This document shows positions 57,486 to 64,000 of a stretch of DNA of 64,000 nt, piece after piece. This DNA is from Thiotrichales bacterium (lineage in GTDB: Bacteria; Pseudomonadota; Gammaproteobacteria; Francisellales; CACEW01). The stretch is from contig CANJVU010000005.1 in assembly GCA_947478525.1 (NCBI GenBank), positions 49,786-113,785 on the forward strand. Direction: 5' to 3'. Numbering within the stretch: position 1 is the first letter of the stretch; each line of letters begins with the position of its first letter. The notes beneath the pieces were generated by a model. It worked only from the letters and a program-made list of their open reading frames with translations. It was not told where the DNA came from and did no database searches. A program made the position numbers and the translations under genes.

Positions 57486-58406
57486 ATGGCGCTGGATCTT
57501 TTCTCCTGTATGCGTAGTTTCGTCGCTGTTGCAGAGTATAATGGCTTTGCGCCAGCAGCGCGTAAGTTGCATATCTCACCCCCAGTGTTGACCAAGCAAG
57601 TTCAATGGTTGGAGCATCGGGTGAAAAAGCCTTTGCTTGAGCGTACCACCCGTCGGGTGGAGTTAACGGAAGCAGGACAGGTGTATTTGGTGCAAGCGCA
57701 GCAAGTATTGGCAGGAGTGGCGCACGCTGAATCGGCATTACAAGTGTTGGAAACCGAGCCACATGGATATGTGGTATTGGGAATGGCCGGGTTTTTAAAT
57801 GCGCCGCAGTTTATACGCGCGCTGCATGTTTTTTTGGATCAGTATCCGAAAATATCGTTGGACGTGCGTGCTGAAATCTCGCCCGCATTAGTGATAGAGG
57901 GGGTATTGGATATTGCGGTAAGTCAGGAGAATTTGTCCGATACGGGTTTGATCAAAGAGCCATTATTTACCGTGTGTCGTAAAATTTATGCCGCGCCCAG
58001 TTATCTCAAGGCTCATGGCGTTCCCAAAACGATAGCAGATTTACAGCATCATAATTGCCTGGTGTTTCAGCAAGTTTCTCCGGTGGGGGAATGGGTGTTG
58101 GGGAAACATAAAAAAATAAAAGTGCAGGGTAATTACAAATCGAATGCCGCAGCACATTTTATGCTGGCGTTATTTGATGGGTTTGGCCTGGGTTGGTGCG
58201 CAGATCACCTCGTGGCAGAAGATGTCGCAGCAGGACGCTTGCAAGAGGTGGTGTTAACTGATGTTAAACCTATTGAAATTCCGGTATTTTTATATTATCG
58301 CCCCAGCTCGCAAAATCTTGCCGTTAAGCGGATGGTAGTGCATTTAAAAACGATCGTTTCACAACACCATTTTCACCGCGGGATGCCCGGTAAAAAGACG
58401 ATATAA
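57486..58406 (+). CDS. LysR-type transcriptional regulator
   Basis: 306 residues. N-terminal winged HTH (3-62): MRSFVAVAEYNGFAPAARKL, then LTKQVQWLEHRVKKPLLERTTRRVELTEAG. The C-terminal periplasmic-binding-like effector domain spans about 90-295 (GYVVLGMAGFLNAPQF, GFGLGWCADHLVAE). The ATG is preceded by AGGAATAAAA. Divergent from the small peptide gene, which is its likeliest target. Its 3' end overlaps the convergent DUF493 gene by 48 bases. Confidence 0.92.
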   Translation: MALDLFSCMRSFVAVAEYNGFAPAARKLHISPPVLTKQVQWLEHRVKKPLLERTTRRVELTEAGQVYLVQAQQVLAGVAHAESALQVLETEPHGYVVLGMAGFLNAPQFIRALHVFLDQYPKISLDVRAEISPALVIEGVLDIAVSQENLSDTGLIKEPLFTVCRKIYAAPSYLKAHGVPKTIADLQHHNCLVFQQVSPVGEWVLGKHKKIKVQGNYKSNAAAHFMLALFDGFGLGWCADHLVAEDVAAGRLQEVVLTDVKPIEIPVFLYYRPSSQNLAVKRMVVHLKTIVSQHHFHRGMPGKKTI

Positions 58407-58652
58407 CGTGTCTAATTGATCTTTGCTGTGTGCTTCAAAAAGCGCGGTAATGGAGATGTAGTTGTTGTCTTTGCTGGTGCGCACCGTCAGATTGATGCTC
58501 GCTGGGTTTTGTACGTGTTTATGCAAAGCTTCACGCACAAATTTTTCCAGATCGGCATCAGGTTTGCCCATGATTTTAATGGGGAAGTCACACGGAAAAG
58601 CAAAGAGGTTCTGTTGTAGGTTTTGTTGCGGTGTGCCTTCTTGTTTAGACAT
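58359..58652 (-). CDS. DUF493 / YbeD-family protein
   Basis: 97 residues from ATG 58652 (AGGAG 8 bases upstream). FPCDFPIKIMGKPDADLEKFV and SKDNNYISITALFEAHSKDQLDTLYRLFTGHPAVKMVL match the YbeD alpha/beta ACT-like fold; the biochemical role is not known. It overlaps the D-amino-acid transaminase gene by 8 bases; E. coli also has ybeD near a lipoate-ligase gene, which is absent here. Confidence 0.88.
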   Translation of the reverse strand: MSKQEGTPQQNLQQNLFAFPCDFPIKIMGKPDADLEKFVREALHKHVQNPASINLTVRTSKDNNYISITALFEAHSKDQLDTLYRLFTGHPAVKMVL

Positions 58653-59496
58653 GGTGCAGCTCCTGTTTGTAGGCAAAGAACCATTGTATCATCTTATGCC
58701 AAATGGCGCCAATTTGACCGTTGCCAATTTTGTTGTCATCAATGGTCAGTACGGGTTGGATTTCTTTATTAGAGCCGGTCAGCCAGACTTCGTCGGCTTG
58801 ATACAGCGCTTGCAGGGTAATTAATTGTTGTTGTTGGGGAAGGTTATGTTTGGCCGCTAATTCCAGTACCAAATCACGGGTAACGCCTCCCAGTAATTTG
58901 TTCGACAAGGGTGGAGTAATCAGGGTGCCGTTTTTGACGATAAATAAATTGCTGGCGGTGGATTCATACACATAGCCATCGTTGATCAAGAGGGCTTCCA
59001 CGGCACCCTGTTCGGTCGCGTATTGTTGCAACAAAATACCGGCTAACAGCGATGTGCCTTTGATGTCGCAGCGTTGCCAACGGATATCAGGGTGAGTGAC
59101 CACTTTAATGCCTTTAAAATCTTCGAGTTTATAATCAGGGTGGGGGGTGCAAAAAGCAACGACGGTTGGTTTGATGTCTTTGCTGTACTGATGCAGCCGT
59201 TGCGCTTCAGCACCACGGCTGATCTGCAAATAAATATTGAAATGGTTTTCAGGGTGTTGATCAATCAGCGGTTGTAAAATCTTACGCCAGTCGGATTCAC
59301 TATAAGCCAGGTTGATTTTGATGGCTTCAATGGAGCGTTGCAGGCGTTGAAAATGATGCTCAAAGCGAAACAATTGGCGATGATGTACTGGCATTACTTC
59401 GTAAATGGCATCGCCAAATAAAAAACCACGATCTAACACGGGAATTTTAGCTTGGTCGAGGGGAAGGTATTGGCCGTTGAGGTATGCGAGGTTCAT
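58645..59496 (-). CDS. dat: D-amino-acid transaminase (class IV PLP aminotransferase)
   Basis: Interconverts D-alanine and D-glutamate with 2-oxo acids, supplying cell-wall D-amino acids. 283 residues from ATG 59496. PLP-binding Lys146 in CDIKGTSLL (Bacillus enzyme Lys145), LDRGFLFGDAIYEVMPV near the start and EALLINDGYVYESTASNLFIV with the phosphate-binding residues; TGSNKEIQPV later. IlvE-type branched-chain transaminase is the main alternative; the length and motifs favour Dat. In many gammaproteobacteria this gene lies next to ybeD, as here. Confidence 0.88.
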   Translation of the reverse strand: MNLAYLNGQYLPLDQAKIPVLDRGFLFGDAIYEVMPVHHRQLFRFEHHFQRLQRSIEAIKINLAYSESDWRKILQPLIDQHPENHFNIYLQISRGAEAQRLHQYSKDIKPTVVAFCTPHPDYKLEDFKGIKVVTHPDIRWQRCDIKGTSLLAGILLQQYATEQGAVEALLINDGYVYESTASNLFIVKNGTLITPPLSNKLLGGVTRDLVLELAAKHNLPQQQQLITLQALYQADEVWLTGSNKEIQPVLTIDDNKIGNGQIGAIWHKMIQWFFAYKQELHHV

Positions 59497-59537
59497 GGTA
59501 GAGTTACTCAATAATAAATTATATAAAAGATATCATG

Positions 59538-60011
59538 TTACCCGCCACGATGGTAGGGATGATTCTGCAAAATGGTCCAGGCGCGATAGAGTTGTTCGGC
59601 TAAAATTACGCGTACCAGAGGGTGCGGGAAAGTCAATTTTGACAATGACCAACGGGCATTAGCGCGTTGATACACTTCCGGTGCTAAGCCCTCTGGGCCA
59701 CCAATCACCAGCGCAATGTTATTGCCACTTTGCTGCCATTGTGATAATTGCTGTGCCAATTCTTCCGTAGACCAGGATCTGCCTTGCACATCGAGTACCA
59801 CGCAATACTCTTGGGGGGTGACCTGGGCTAAAATTAACTCCGCTTCTTGCGCCAAAATGCGCGGGATATCCGCATTTTTTTGGCGTTTACCTGCCGGGAT
59901 TTCTTTGATTTGAAGGGGGAACGCATGCGATAAGCGTTTGGTGTATTCCTCAATGCCGGTTTCTACCCAGTCCGGCATTTTGGTACCCACGCTGATGAGT
60001 TGGATGCGCAT
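59538..60011 (-). CDS. rlmH: 23S rRNA pseudouridine-1915 N3-methyltransferase RlmH
   Basis: Methylates pseudouridine 1915 in 23S rRNA of assembled ribosomes. 157 residues (E. coli 155). SPOUT knot motifs: VLDVQGRSWSTEELAQQL, VIGGPEGL and LTFPHPLVRVILAEQLYRAW; C-terminal HPYHRGG. It follows rsfS by 12 bases, the usual rsfS-rlmH pair. Confidence 0.97.
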   Translation of the reverse strand: MRIQLISVGTKMPDWVETGIEEYTKRLSHAFPLQIKEIPAGKRQKNADIPRILAQEAELILAQVTPQEYCVVLDVQGRSWSTEELAQQLSQWQQSGNNIALVIGGPEGLAPEVYQRANARWSLSKLTFPHPLVRVILAEQLYRAWTILQNHPYHRGG

Positions 60012-60023
60012 ATTCGCTCCAGA

Positions 60024-60545
60024 TTACTCGGCTTTTTTGGTTTTTTTGACCATGGGTTGTTTTTTGATGGTGGTCGTTTTCTTGGCAACAGTAGCTTTTT
60101 TAACGGCAGGTTGTTTCTTGGTGGTCGTGGCTTTTTTGGTAATGGCGGTGGTGCGCTTGTTAGGAGCGGCTTTTTTAGCGGTAGGTTTTTTGTTGATTTT
60201 TGGTTTTTTCACCTTTGGTTCATCATCGATTGCCCAGAGTTTTTCTAATTCATAATACTCACGGGTTTTTGGCAGCATCACATGTACTACAGCATCTGCC
60301 AGGTCAATCAATACCCAGTCAGCCGTTTCTTCACCCTCAGAGCCAATGATGGAAATATGGTTGGTTTTGGCTTCGCGCATTAGGTTTTGCGCAATTGAGC
60401 GTACGTGTTGGGTAGAAGTTCCGCTGGCAATGACCATGTAATCAGTGATGCCGGTTTGCTTGCGTACATCAATGGTCACAATGTCTTGCGCCTTTATGTC
60501 TTCGAGTTTGTCGATAATAAAATCAACCAGTTTTTGTGAGTCCAC
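60024..60545 (-). CDS. rsfS: Ribosomal silencing factor RsfS with a long lysine-rich tail
   Basis: Binds ribosomal protein L14 and blocks subunit joining in poor nutrient conditions. Residues 1-110 are a standard RsfS domain (DIVTIDVRKQTGITDYMVIA, GTSTQHVRSIAQNLM, WVLIDLADAVVHVMLPKTRE, YYELEKLW). Residues 111-173 are an added tail with 23 Lys out of 63, rich in Thr, Ala and Pro, with imperfect repeats around KKQPAVKK and KKQPMVKK. RsfS proteins are normally about 105-130 residues. The tail resembles histone H1-like bacterial tails and probably binds rRNA or other nucleic acid. nadD, a common upstream neighbour, is absent. Confidence 0.93.
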   Translation of the reverse strand: MDSQKLVDFIIDKLEDIKAQDIVTIDVRKQTGITDYMVIASGTSTQHVRSIAQNLMREAKTNHISIIGSEGEETADWVLIDLADAVVHVMLPKTREYYELEKLWAIDDEPKVKKPKINKKPTAKKAAPNKRTTAITKKATTTKKQPAVKKATVAKKTTTIKKQPMVKKTKKAE

Positions 60546-60601
60546 GTTGCTATGCCTTGTTAATCAATGAGGCGCCATTGTAGCGGGGTTTTAGTTTAAA
60601 C

Positions 60602-61150
60602 TCAATAACTCAAGCTCTTTGATGATGGACTGTCGGCTAATGCGCACCAGTCAATTATAGCAGCAGTTCTGGGTGGGGTGCTTGGGGGTGGGCAAACCTC
60701 TGCAGGAAGATAGGCTTTAAAAGTGGTTAAAACTTGATTGAGGTCTATACCTAAAAGTAAAAGTTGTGCTGCGGTTAATAAAGGATTATCTGAAGGCTCG
60801 CTAGAAATAGGTGTTGTTTTGATGAAATCAAATACTCTCTGACACCAATCAAAGGCTTTTATTTTTCCAGGGGGTCCTGGCAATTCATCAGTGAGGGGGA
60901 TGGTTGTTGAGCTGTCCAGAAAAAAAAGAATGGCTGCCAATTCGTAGCGATCAGTGCTTGTGTCGTAATATGTTGCTATTGGATTGATTTTGTTTTCAAC
61001 ATTCAAGGTAATATTGAAGAGAGTTGTGTAGTGTTGAAAAATTCGAGAGACTTTTTTGTTTACAAATGCATTAAAGATGTCTAAGGCAATGGAAAGTTTT
61101 TCGTTTTGATCAGGCGCTCGTGATTTTATATAGTCCACTAGTGTTGTCAT
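60602..61150 (-). CDS. Hypothetical protein
   Basis: 182 residues, no signal peptide or membrane segment, and no family I recognise. The first 60 residues look helical (SIALDIFNAFVNKKVSRIFQHY); a proline-rich stretch (LPGPPGKIK) and another near the C-terminus (VCPPPSTPPRTAA) break the sequence. AGGA lies about 9 bases before the ATG. Upstream DNA is very AT-rich. Orphan gene of possible recent acquisition. Confidence 0.5.
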   Translation of the reverse strand: MTTLVDYIKSRAPDQNEKLSIALDIFNAFVNKKVSRIFQHYTTLFNITLNVENKINPIATYYDTSTDRYELAAILFFLDSSTTIPLTDELPGPPGKIKAFDWCQRVFDFIKTTPISSEPSDNPLLTAAQLLLLGIDLNQVLTTFKAYLPAEVCPPPSTPPRTAAIIDWCALADSPSSKSLSY

Positions 61151-61221
61151 AATAATATCCTGTTATTGTTAATTTAAACTGTATTTATAATATTTTAAAA
61201 AAATAAAAAAGCAATAAATAA

Positions 61222-61241
61222 TTTAATATTTAAATATTAAA
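61222..61241. repeat. Perfect 20-base AT palindrome
   Basis: TTTAATATTTAAATATTAAA reads the same on both strands. It lies about 70 bases upstream of the 182-residue gene on the minus strand. It contains only A and T, so chance formation is more likely than for mixed sequence. Confidence 0.6.
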
Positions 61242-61340
61242 ATCATCTATATATTTTATGGGTAAATTTAGTAATTTTATGTAATAGTGAAAAATAGAGA
61301 TGAATACTGGCAGGTCTTTTTCAGCCTTGTTAAAGTGGTG

Positions 61341-61541
61341 TCAAACTGCCCGTGGCGTAATCTCACATTGAATATTTTCATTGCTGTGTTCATTGATCAA
61401 TTTGCGTAAGAACGGAATCAATAGGAGCATGATTACACCGAGGCCAGCGACACAATACCTAAGTACATAAAAATATGGTTTAAGTAATGACTCTGTGGTC
61501 GCCCAGGGTTTTGTGTCATGGGTATTGCTGTTTTGTAGATA
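61341..61541 (-). pseudogene. C-terminal remnant of a membrane transporter
   Basis: An open stretch of 66 codons bounded by stops with no usable start. It encodes a polar lead (THDTKPWATTESLLK), one membrane helix (YVLRYCVAGLGVIMLLLIPFL) and a basic then acidic tail (RKLINEHSNEN). This is the shape of the last helix and cytosolic tail of an MFS/POT-type transporter, similar to the end of the POT protein at 36906-38363. No coding is seen upstream in any frame, so the rest is deleted. Confidence 0.35.
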
Positions 61542-61557
61542 TTAAAGATTTCAAACA

Positions 61558-62190
61558 ATGTATCGTTTGACTTCTATGTTTATACTCATGTATCTTGACC
61601 AAAAAATCTCGAGAGTATCCATGGCGTTTTCTGGCACAATCATCACCAACTTAGCCTATTTTGTTATTCACAATCTAACACCCGGCGCCCTGCCTCCAAT
61701 CTCAGACACATTAACACCGGTTGCTAAACAAGCAGATGAGCGCGGGGCATTTTACAACCAGTATCAGCCTTTGATTGTCCAGGAAGTGGTAGCCAGTCTG
61801 CGTGATGCGCTTACAAAAACAGAGAAAAAAGCCGCCTATCGTATCCACTTGGAGGATAAAGACAGTGTGCGATTTTTAAGATCAGATGATGTGACCCTCG
61901 TGACATTAAAGCATGACAAAGAACAAAAACGTATTGACTGTACCACTGAGATTGGAGGGTTCCGCTTTATTGTGGTGGAAATGCAGATTGCGACTCAACG
62001 TCTTTTCGGTATTTTAGATATTTATGAGGGGGAATCCAAAATTTCCTTTAAAGGCAACTTTAAGGACTATTTAAACACGGAGGGTGCGCGCTTTAATGTA
62101 GTGCCACTGGTGTCCTTAGTTAACCTGGATCGTATGTATACCGTCTGTACTGAGATGCCAGATTCTCCATTGCTCAACCAAGTTAGGTGA
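61558..62190 (+). pseudogene. 5' part of UPF1-like helicase gene, ended by in-frame TGA
   Basis: 210 codons from ATG 61558 (an ATG at 61621 is also possible; neither has a good SD). The segment RLFGILDIYEGESKISFKGN and following strands look like the N-terminal beta domain that precedes the motor in SF1B helicases. The frame ends at TGA 62188-62190, and the same frame continues open on the far side (AQVSPWEDIDLATAPVAPSRPLNPSQ) straight into the helicase core. So both parts are one ancestral gene of 767 codons carrying a single nonsense codon. Confidence 0.7.
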
Positions 62191-62235
62191 GCCCAGGTTT
62201 CACCTTGGGAAGATATTGATCTTGCTACTGCTCCA

Positions 62236-63858
62236 GTGGCGCCATCACGACCACTCAATCCTTCGCAAATGTTGGCGGTTCAAGGATTTGTCAATACGCC
62301 AGAAGGATTGTATTTGTTTCAAGGACCTCCAGGAACGGGCAAAACCACCACGATCGTCTCGATGTTGGAATCTTTGGTGGCGACGGATCAGCGCATCTTG
62401 GTGTGTGCGCCCTCTAATAAAGCCGTGCAAATTTTGGCTGAAAGAACCTTGGCATTGATGCCAGATCAACCGATTATTCTAGTGGGTGTTGAAGCCAAGA
62501 TTCTACCCCATCTGCAGGAAATCGCGTTTGATAATTGGGTCAATCGTTATCGCAATAAATTATTCACGGTTTTAGCTGAATTTGAACTGGACCCTCTTAC
62601 GTTTGCAAAAAAAATAACGACACGTCCTGCTGAACTGATTAAATGGAGCAAAACACTAGAGAACAAGATCGAAGAAGCCAATCGTTTACTCAATATTTGT
62701 CTGCGCTATGCACCCGAAGATTTTGATAAAACTGCTTTTATGGCTGAAACCAATCAAGCTTTCGCAGACTATGTTGGCATATTAAAACCCATTGTGCTTG
62801 AAGCACAGCAAGCGGCTTTTCCGAGCCTAAAAAAAGCAATGGCAAAAAAATCAGGAGCTGCGGCTTCAGGCATTGATTCTGACGCAATATTCGCAATCCT
62901 GGTTGAACAGCATCGCATTTTAGCGCGCAATATTAAAACGGTTTATGACCTGTTTAGGCAGCCAGAAGTGATTCTCGCTTCAGCAAAAGTGGTATTTTGT
63001 ACGCTATCGACCGCTGGCCGACCTTCCTTAAAAAACTTTTGCGCCCGTCATCGTCCTTTTGATGCACTGATTGTGGATGAGGCAGGTCAGTCGGTAGAAG
63101 CTGAAACGTTGATTCCTTTTGATATTGCGATTAACGCTCGCAAGGCTTTATTGGTGGGCGATACTCGACAATTACCGGCCACCACTATTTGTCCACAATC
63201 CAAAGAAACGCATTTTGAGTGGTCGATGATGTGGCGTTTATTAGAAGAAAATAAACAACCATTCCACGGCTTGACAGTGCAATACCGGATGCGTCACGCC
63301 ATTCAGCACTTTCCTTCGGGGCGCTACTATGAAGGTCGGTTGTTGGGGCATGAATCAATCGTCAATCGCCCCTGCTATGCGCAGCGCTTTGTTCCCAGAG
63401 AAGGGTACCATTTATGGGTGGATAGCCGTGGTCGTGAGGAGCGTAGCCAAAAAAGTTATTGCAATCGAGAAGAAGCGGCTTCAATTGTGCGGATGGTCTC
63501 TGCCATTCGTGAACATGACATCACCAGCCATATTGGCATTATCAGTTTTTATAACGGACAAGTCCAGTTATTGAAAAAGATGTTTGGACACGAAGAGAAG
63601 AGCAACCCAAAAATGGGTAAAAATATAATGATCAGCTCGGTGGACGGTTTTCAGGGAGACGAAAAAGACATTATTATTCTCTCTTTTGTGCGCTCAAATC
63701 CTGTCGGTGAAGTTGGCTTTCTGTGGGATTTTCGTCGATTAAACGTGGCTATCACCCGAGCCAAAGATGCGTTGATTTTATGTGGTTCGATGCAAACTTT
63801 TAGAAGTGCATTGGGCAGCGAACTCAAAGAGTTATTAGATTTTTGCCATCAAACTTGA
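62236..63858 (+). CDS. UPF1/SF1B-type superfamily I helicase core (3' part of split gene)
   Basis: ATP-dependent DNA/RNA helicase. The core has every SF1B motif: LNPSQMLAVQGF (Q motif), LFQGPPGTGKTTT (Walker A), VCAPSNKAVQIL (Ia), LIVDEAGQSVEAE (II, DEAG), LLVGDTRQLPATT (III), TVQYRMRHAI (IV), SSVDGFQGDEKDIIILSFVR (V) and RRLNVAITRAKDALIL (VI). The insertion between Ia and II (about 90-240) is helical, as in UPF1 relatives. The nominal GTG start at 62236 and the ATG at 62269 both lack an SD, so this part is probably expressed only by readthrough or not at all. No other disruption is seen. Confidence 0.75.
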   Translation: MAPSRPLNPSQMLAVQGFVNTPEGLYLFQGPPGTGKTTTIVSMLESLVATDQRILVCAPSNKAVQILAERTLALMPDQPIILVGVEAKILPHLQEIAFDNWVNRYRNKLFTVLAEFELDPLTFAKKITTRPAELIKWSKTLENKIEEANRLLNICLRYAPEDFDKTAFMAETNQAFADYVGILKPIVLEAQQAAFPSLKKAMAKKSGAAASGIDSDAIFAILVEQHRILARNIKTVYDLFRQPEVILASAKVVFCTLSTAGRPSLKNFCARHRPFDALIVDEAGQSVEAETLIPFDIAINARKALLVGDTRQLPATTICPQSKETHFEWSMMWRLLEENKQPFHGLTVQYRMRHAIQHFPSGRYYEGRLLGHESIVNRPCYAQRFVPREGYHLWVDSRGREERSQKSYCNREEAASIVRMVSAIREHDITSHIGIISFYNGQVQLLKKMFGHEEKSNPKMGKNIMISSVDGFQGDEKDIIILSFVRSNPVGEVGFLWDFRRLNVAITRAKDALILCGSMQTFRSALGSELKELLDFCHQT

Positions 63859-63905
63859 GAGTGACAGCTTCGCCAATTAAATCTGCCTGCGAATAATACA
63901 GCTTA

Positions 63906-64000
63906 TCACGCCGCTTTCCTATAAAATCGCCACTGACGAGAGAAATCGATTTTTTCGAGCAGGAATTTCTTGAAGTTTGGTTCACAAAAAGGATCTTCGA
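63906..64000 (-). CDS. C-terminal end of an unidentified gene
   Basis: Thirty-one codons open to the window edge and ending in TGA at 63908-63906: EDPFCEPNFKKFLLEKIDFS followed by RQWRFYRKAA. The composition is protein-like, but one more frame is open too, so the assignment is tentative. Convergent with the helicase gene; the gap 63859-63905 shows no clear terminator. Confidence 0.3.
   Translation of the reverse strand, partial: EDPFCEPNFKKFLLEKIDFSRQWRFYRKAA

Larger units (their letters stand above)
61151..61557. other. AT-rich gene-poor gap
   Basis: About 150 bases of very AT-rich DNA (61165-61300), including a perfect 20-base palindrome at 61222-61241, then the transporter-like remnant at 61341-61541. 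The AT-rich part may hold the minus-strand promoter of the 182-residue gene (TATTATAAAT near 61180). No intact gene is visible. Confidence 0.6.

Noticed and set aside
62188..62190. Selenocysteine insertion at the in-frame TGA of the helicase
   Set aside because: Helicases of this family have no known selenocysteine, the position is in a linker before the core and no active-site context supports it; a nonsense mutation is simpler.

Overview
The window is 64 kb of gammaproteobacterial chromosome with moderate GC. The housekeeping gene set and its local order (rpoZ-spoT-ridA, zipA-ligA, icd then clpS-clpA, rlmH-rsfS, LpxH, MlaA, ZipA) are those of a Gram-negative gammaproteobacterium. A large NAD-type glutamate dehydrogenase, a type I asparaginase, NupC and peptide (POT) transporters, and abundant soluble PAS/histidine-kinase/receiver proteins fit a host- or protist-associated, amino-acid-using lineage such as the Legionellales (Coxiella/Aquicella/Berkiella relatives). 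That placement is inference. No tRNA, rRNA, CRISPR array or intact insertion sequence was found.

Layout. 1-2.0 kb (minus): 3' part of ansA and an RsmB/RsmF-type methyltransferase. 2.1-4.7 kb (plus): mlaA, a PfkB sugar kinase and a secreted Ser/Gly-rich protein. 4.7-11.2 kb (plus): NAD-glutamate dehydrogenase and lysS. 11.2-15.8 kb (minus): lpxH followed by a wzb-wza-wzc capsule-export trio. 15.9-19 kb (plus): glnS-cysS. 19-20.4 kb (minus): a DacA-type carboxypeptidase. 20.6-21.3 kb: gmk. 21.2-27.6 kb is an accessory block lying between gmk and rpoZ, which are usually neighbours: two paralogous soluble hybrid histidine kinases flanking a WbuC-type cupin, then a 490-residue composite protein with a glycine-rich helical C-terminus and an overlapping small membrane protein (possible effector-immunity pair). 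27.8-33.1 kb (plus): rpoZ-spoT-ridA-rnr-rlmB, in which RNase R lacks both cold-shock domains. 33.1-33.8 kb (minus): a serine-recombinase-like protein that has lost its catalytic residues. 34-36.9 kb (plus): zipA-ligA. 36.9-42.5 kb (minus): mfd-ugpQ-POT transporter. 42.6-45.2 kb: nupC, a 38-codon membrane ORF, two small exported proteins. 45.2-47.9 kb (minus): uvrA with a shortened insertion domain. 48-52.4 kb (plus): ssb, icd, clpS-clpA. 52.4-55.4 kb (minus): an M24 peptidase, two type IV pilin-like genes, an outer-membrane barrel and plsY. 55.5-57.1 kb (plus): nusB and an MFS exporter. 57.1-58.4 kb: a small Cys-containing peptide gene divergent from a LysR regulator. 58.4-60.5 kb (minus): DUF493, D-amino-acid transaminase, rlmH, rsfS with a lysine-rich tail. 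60.6-64 kb: an orphan gene, an AT-rich gap holding a transporter remnant, and a UPF1-like helicase gene interrupted by one in-frame TGA.

Most of the window is core metabolism, cell envelope and information processing. The parts that deserve attention are the gmk-rpoZ block, the domain-deleted RNase R and UvrA, the catalytically dead recombinase, the possible double-glycine peptide at 57.2 kb, and the nonsense-split helicase. Start codons were adjusted where a Shine-Dalgarno sequence or family alignment favoured an internal start.
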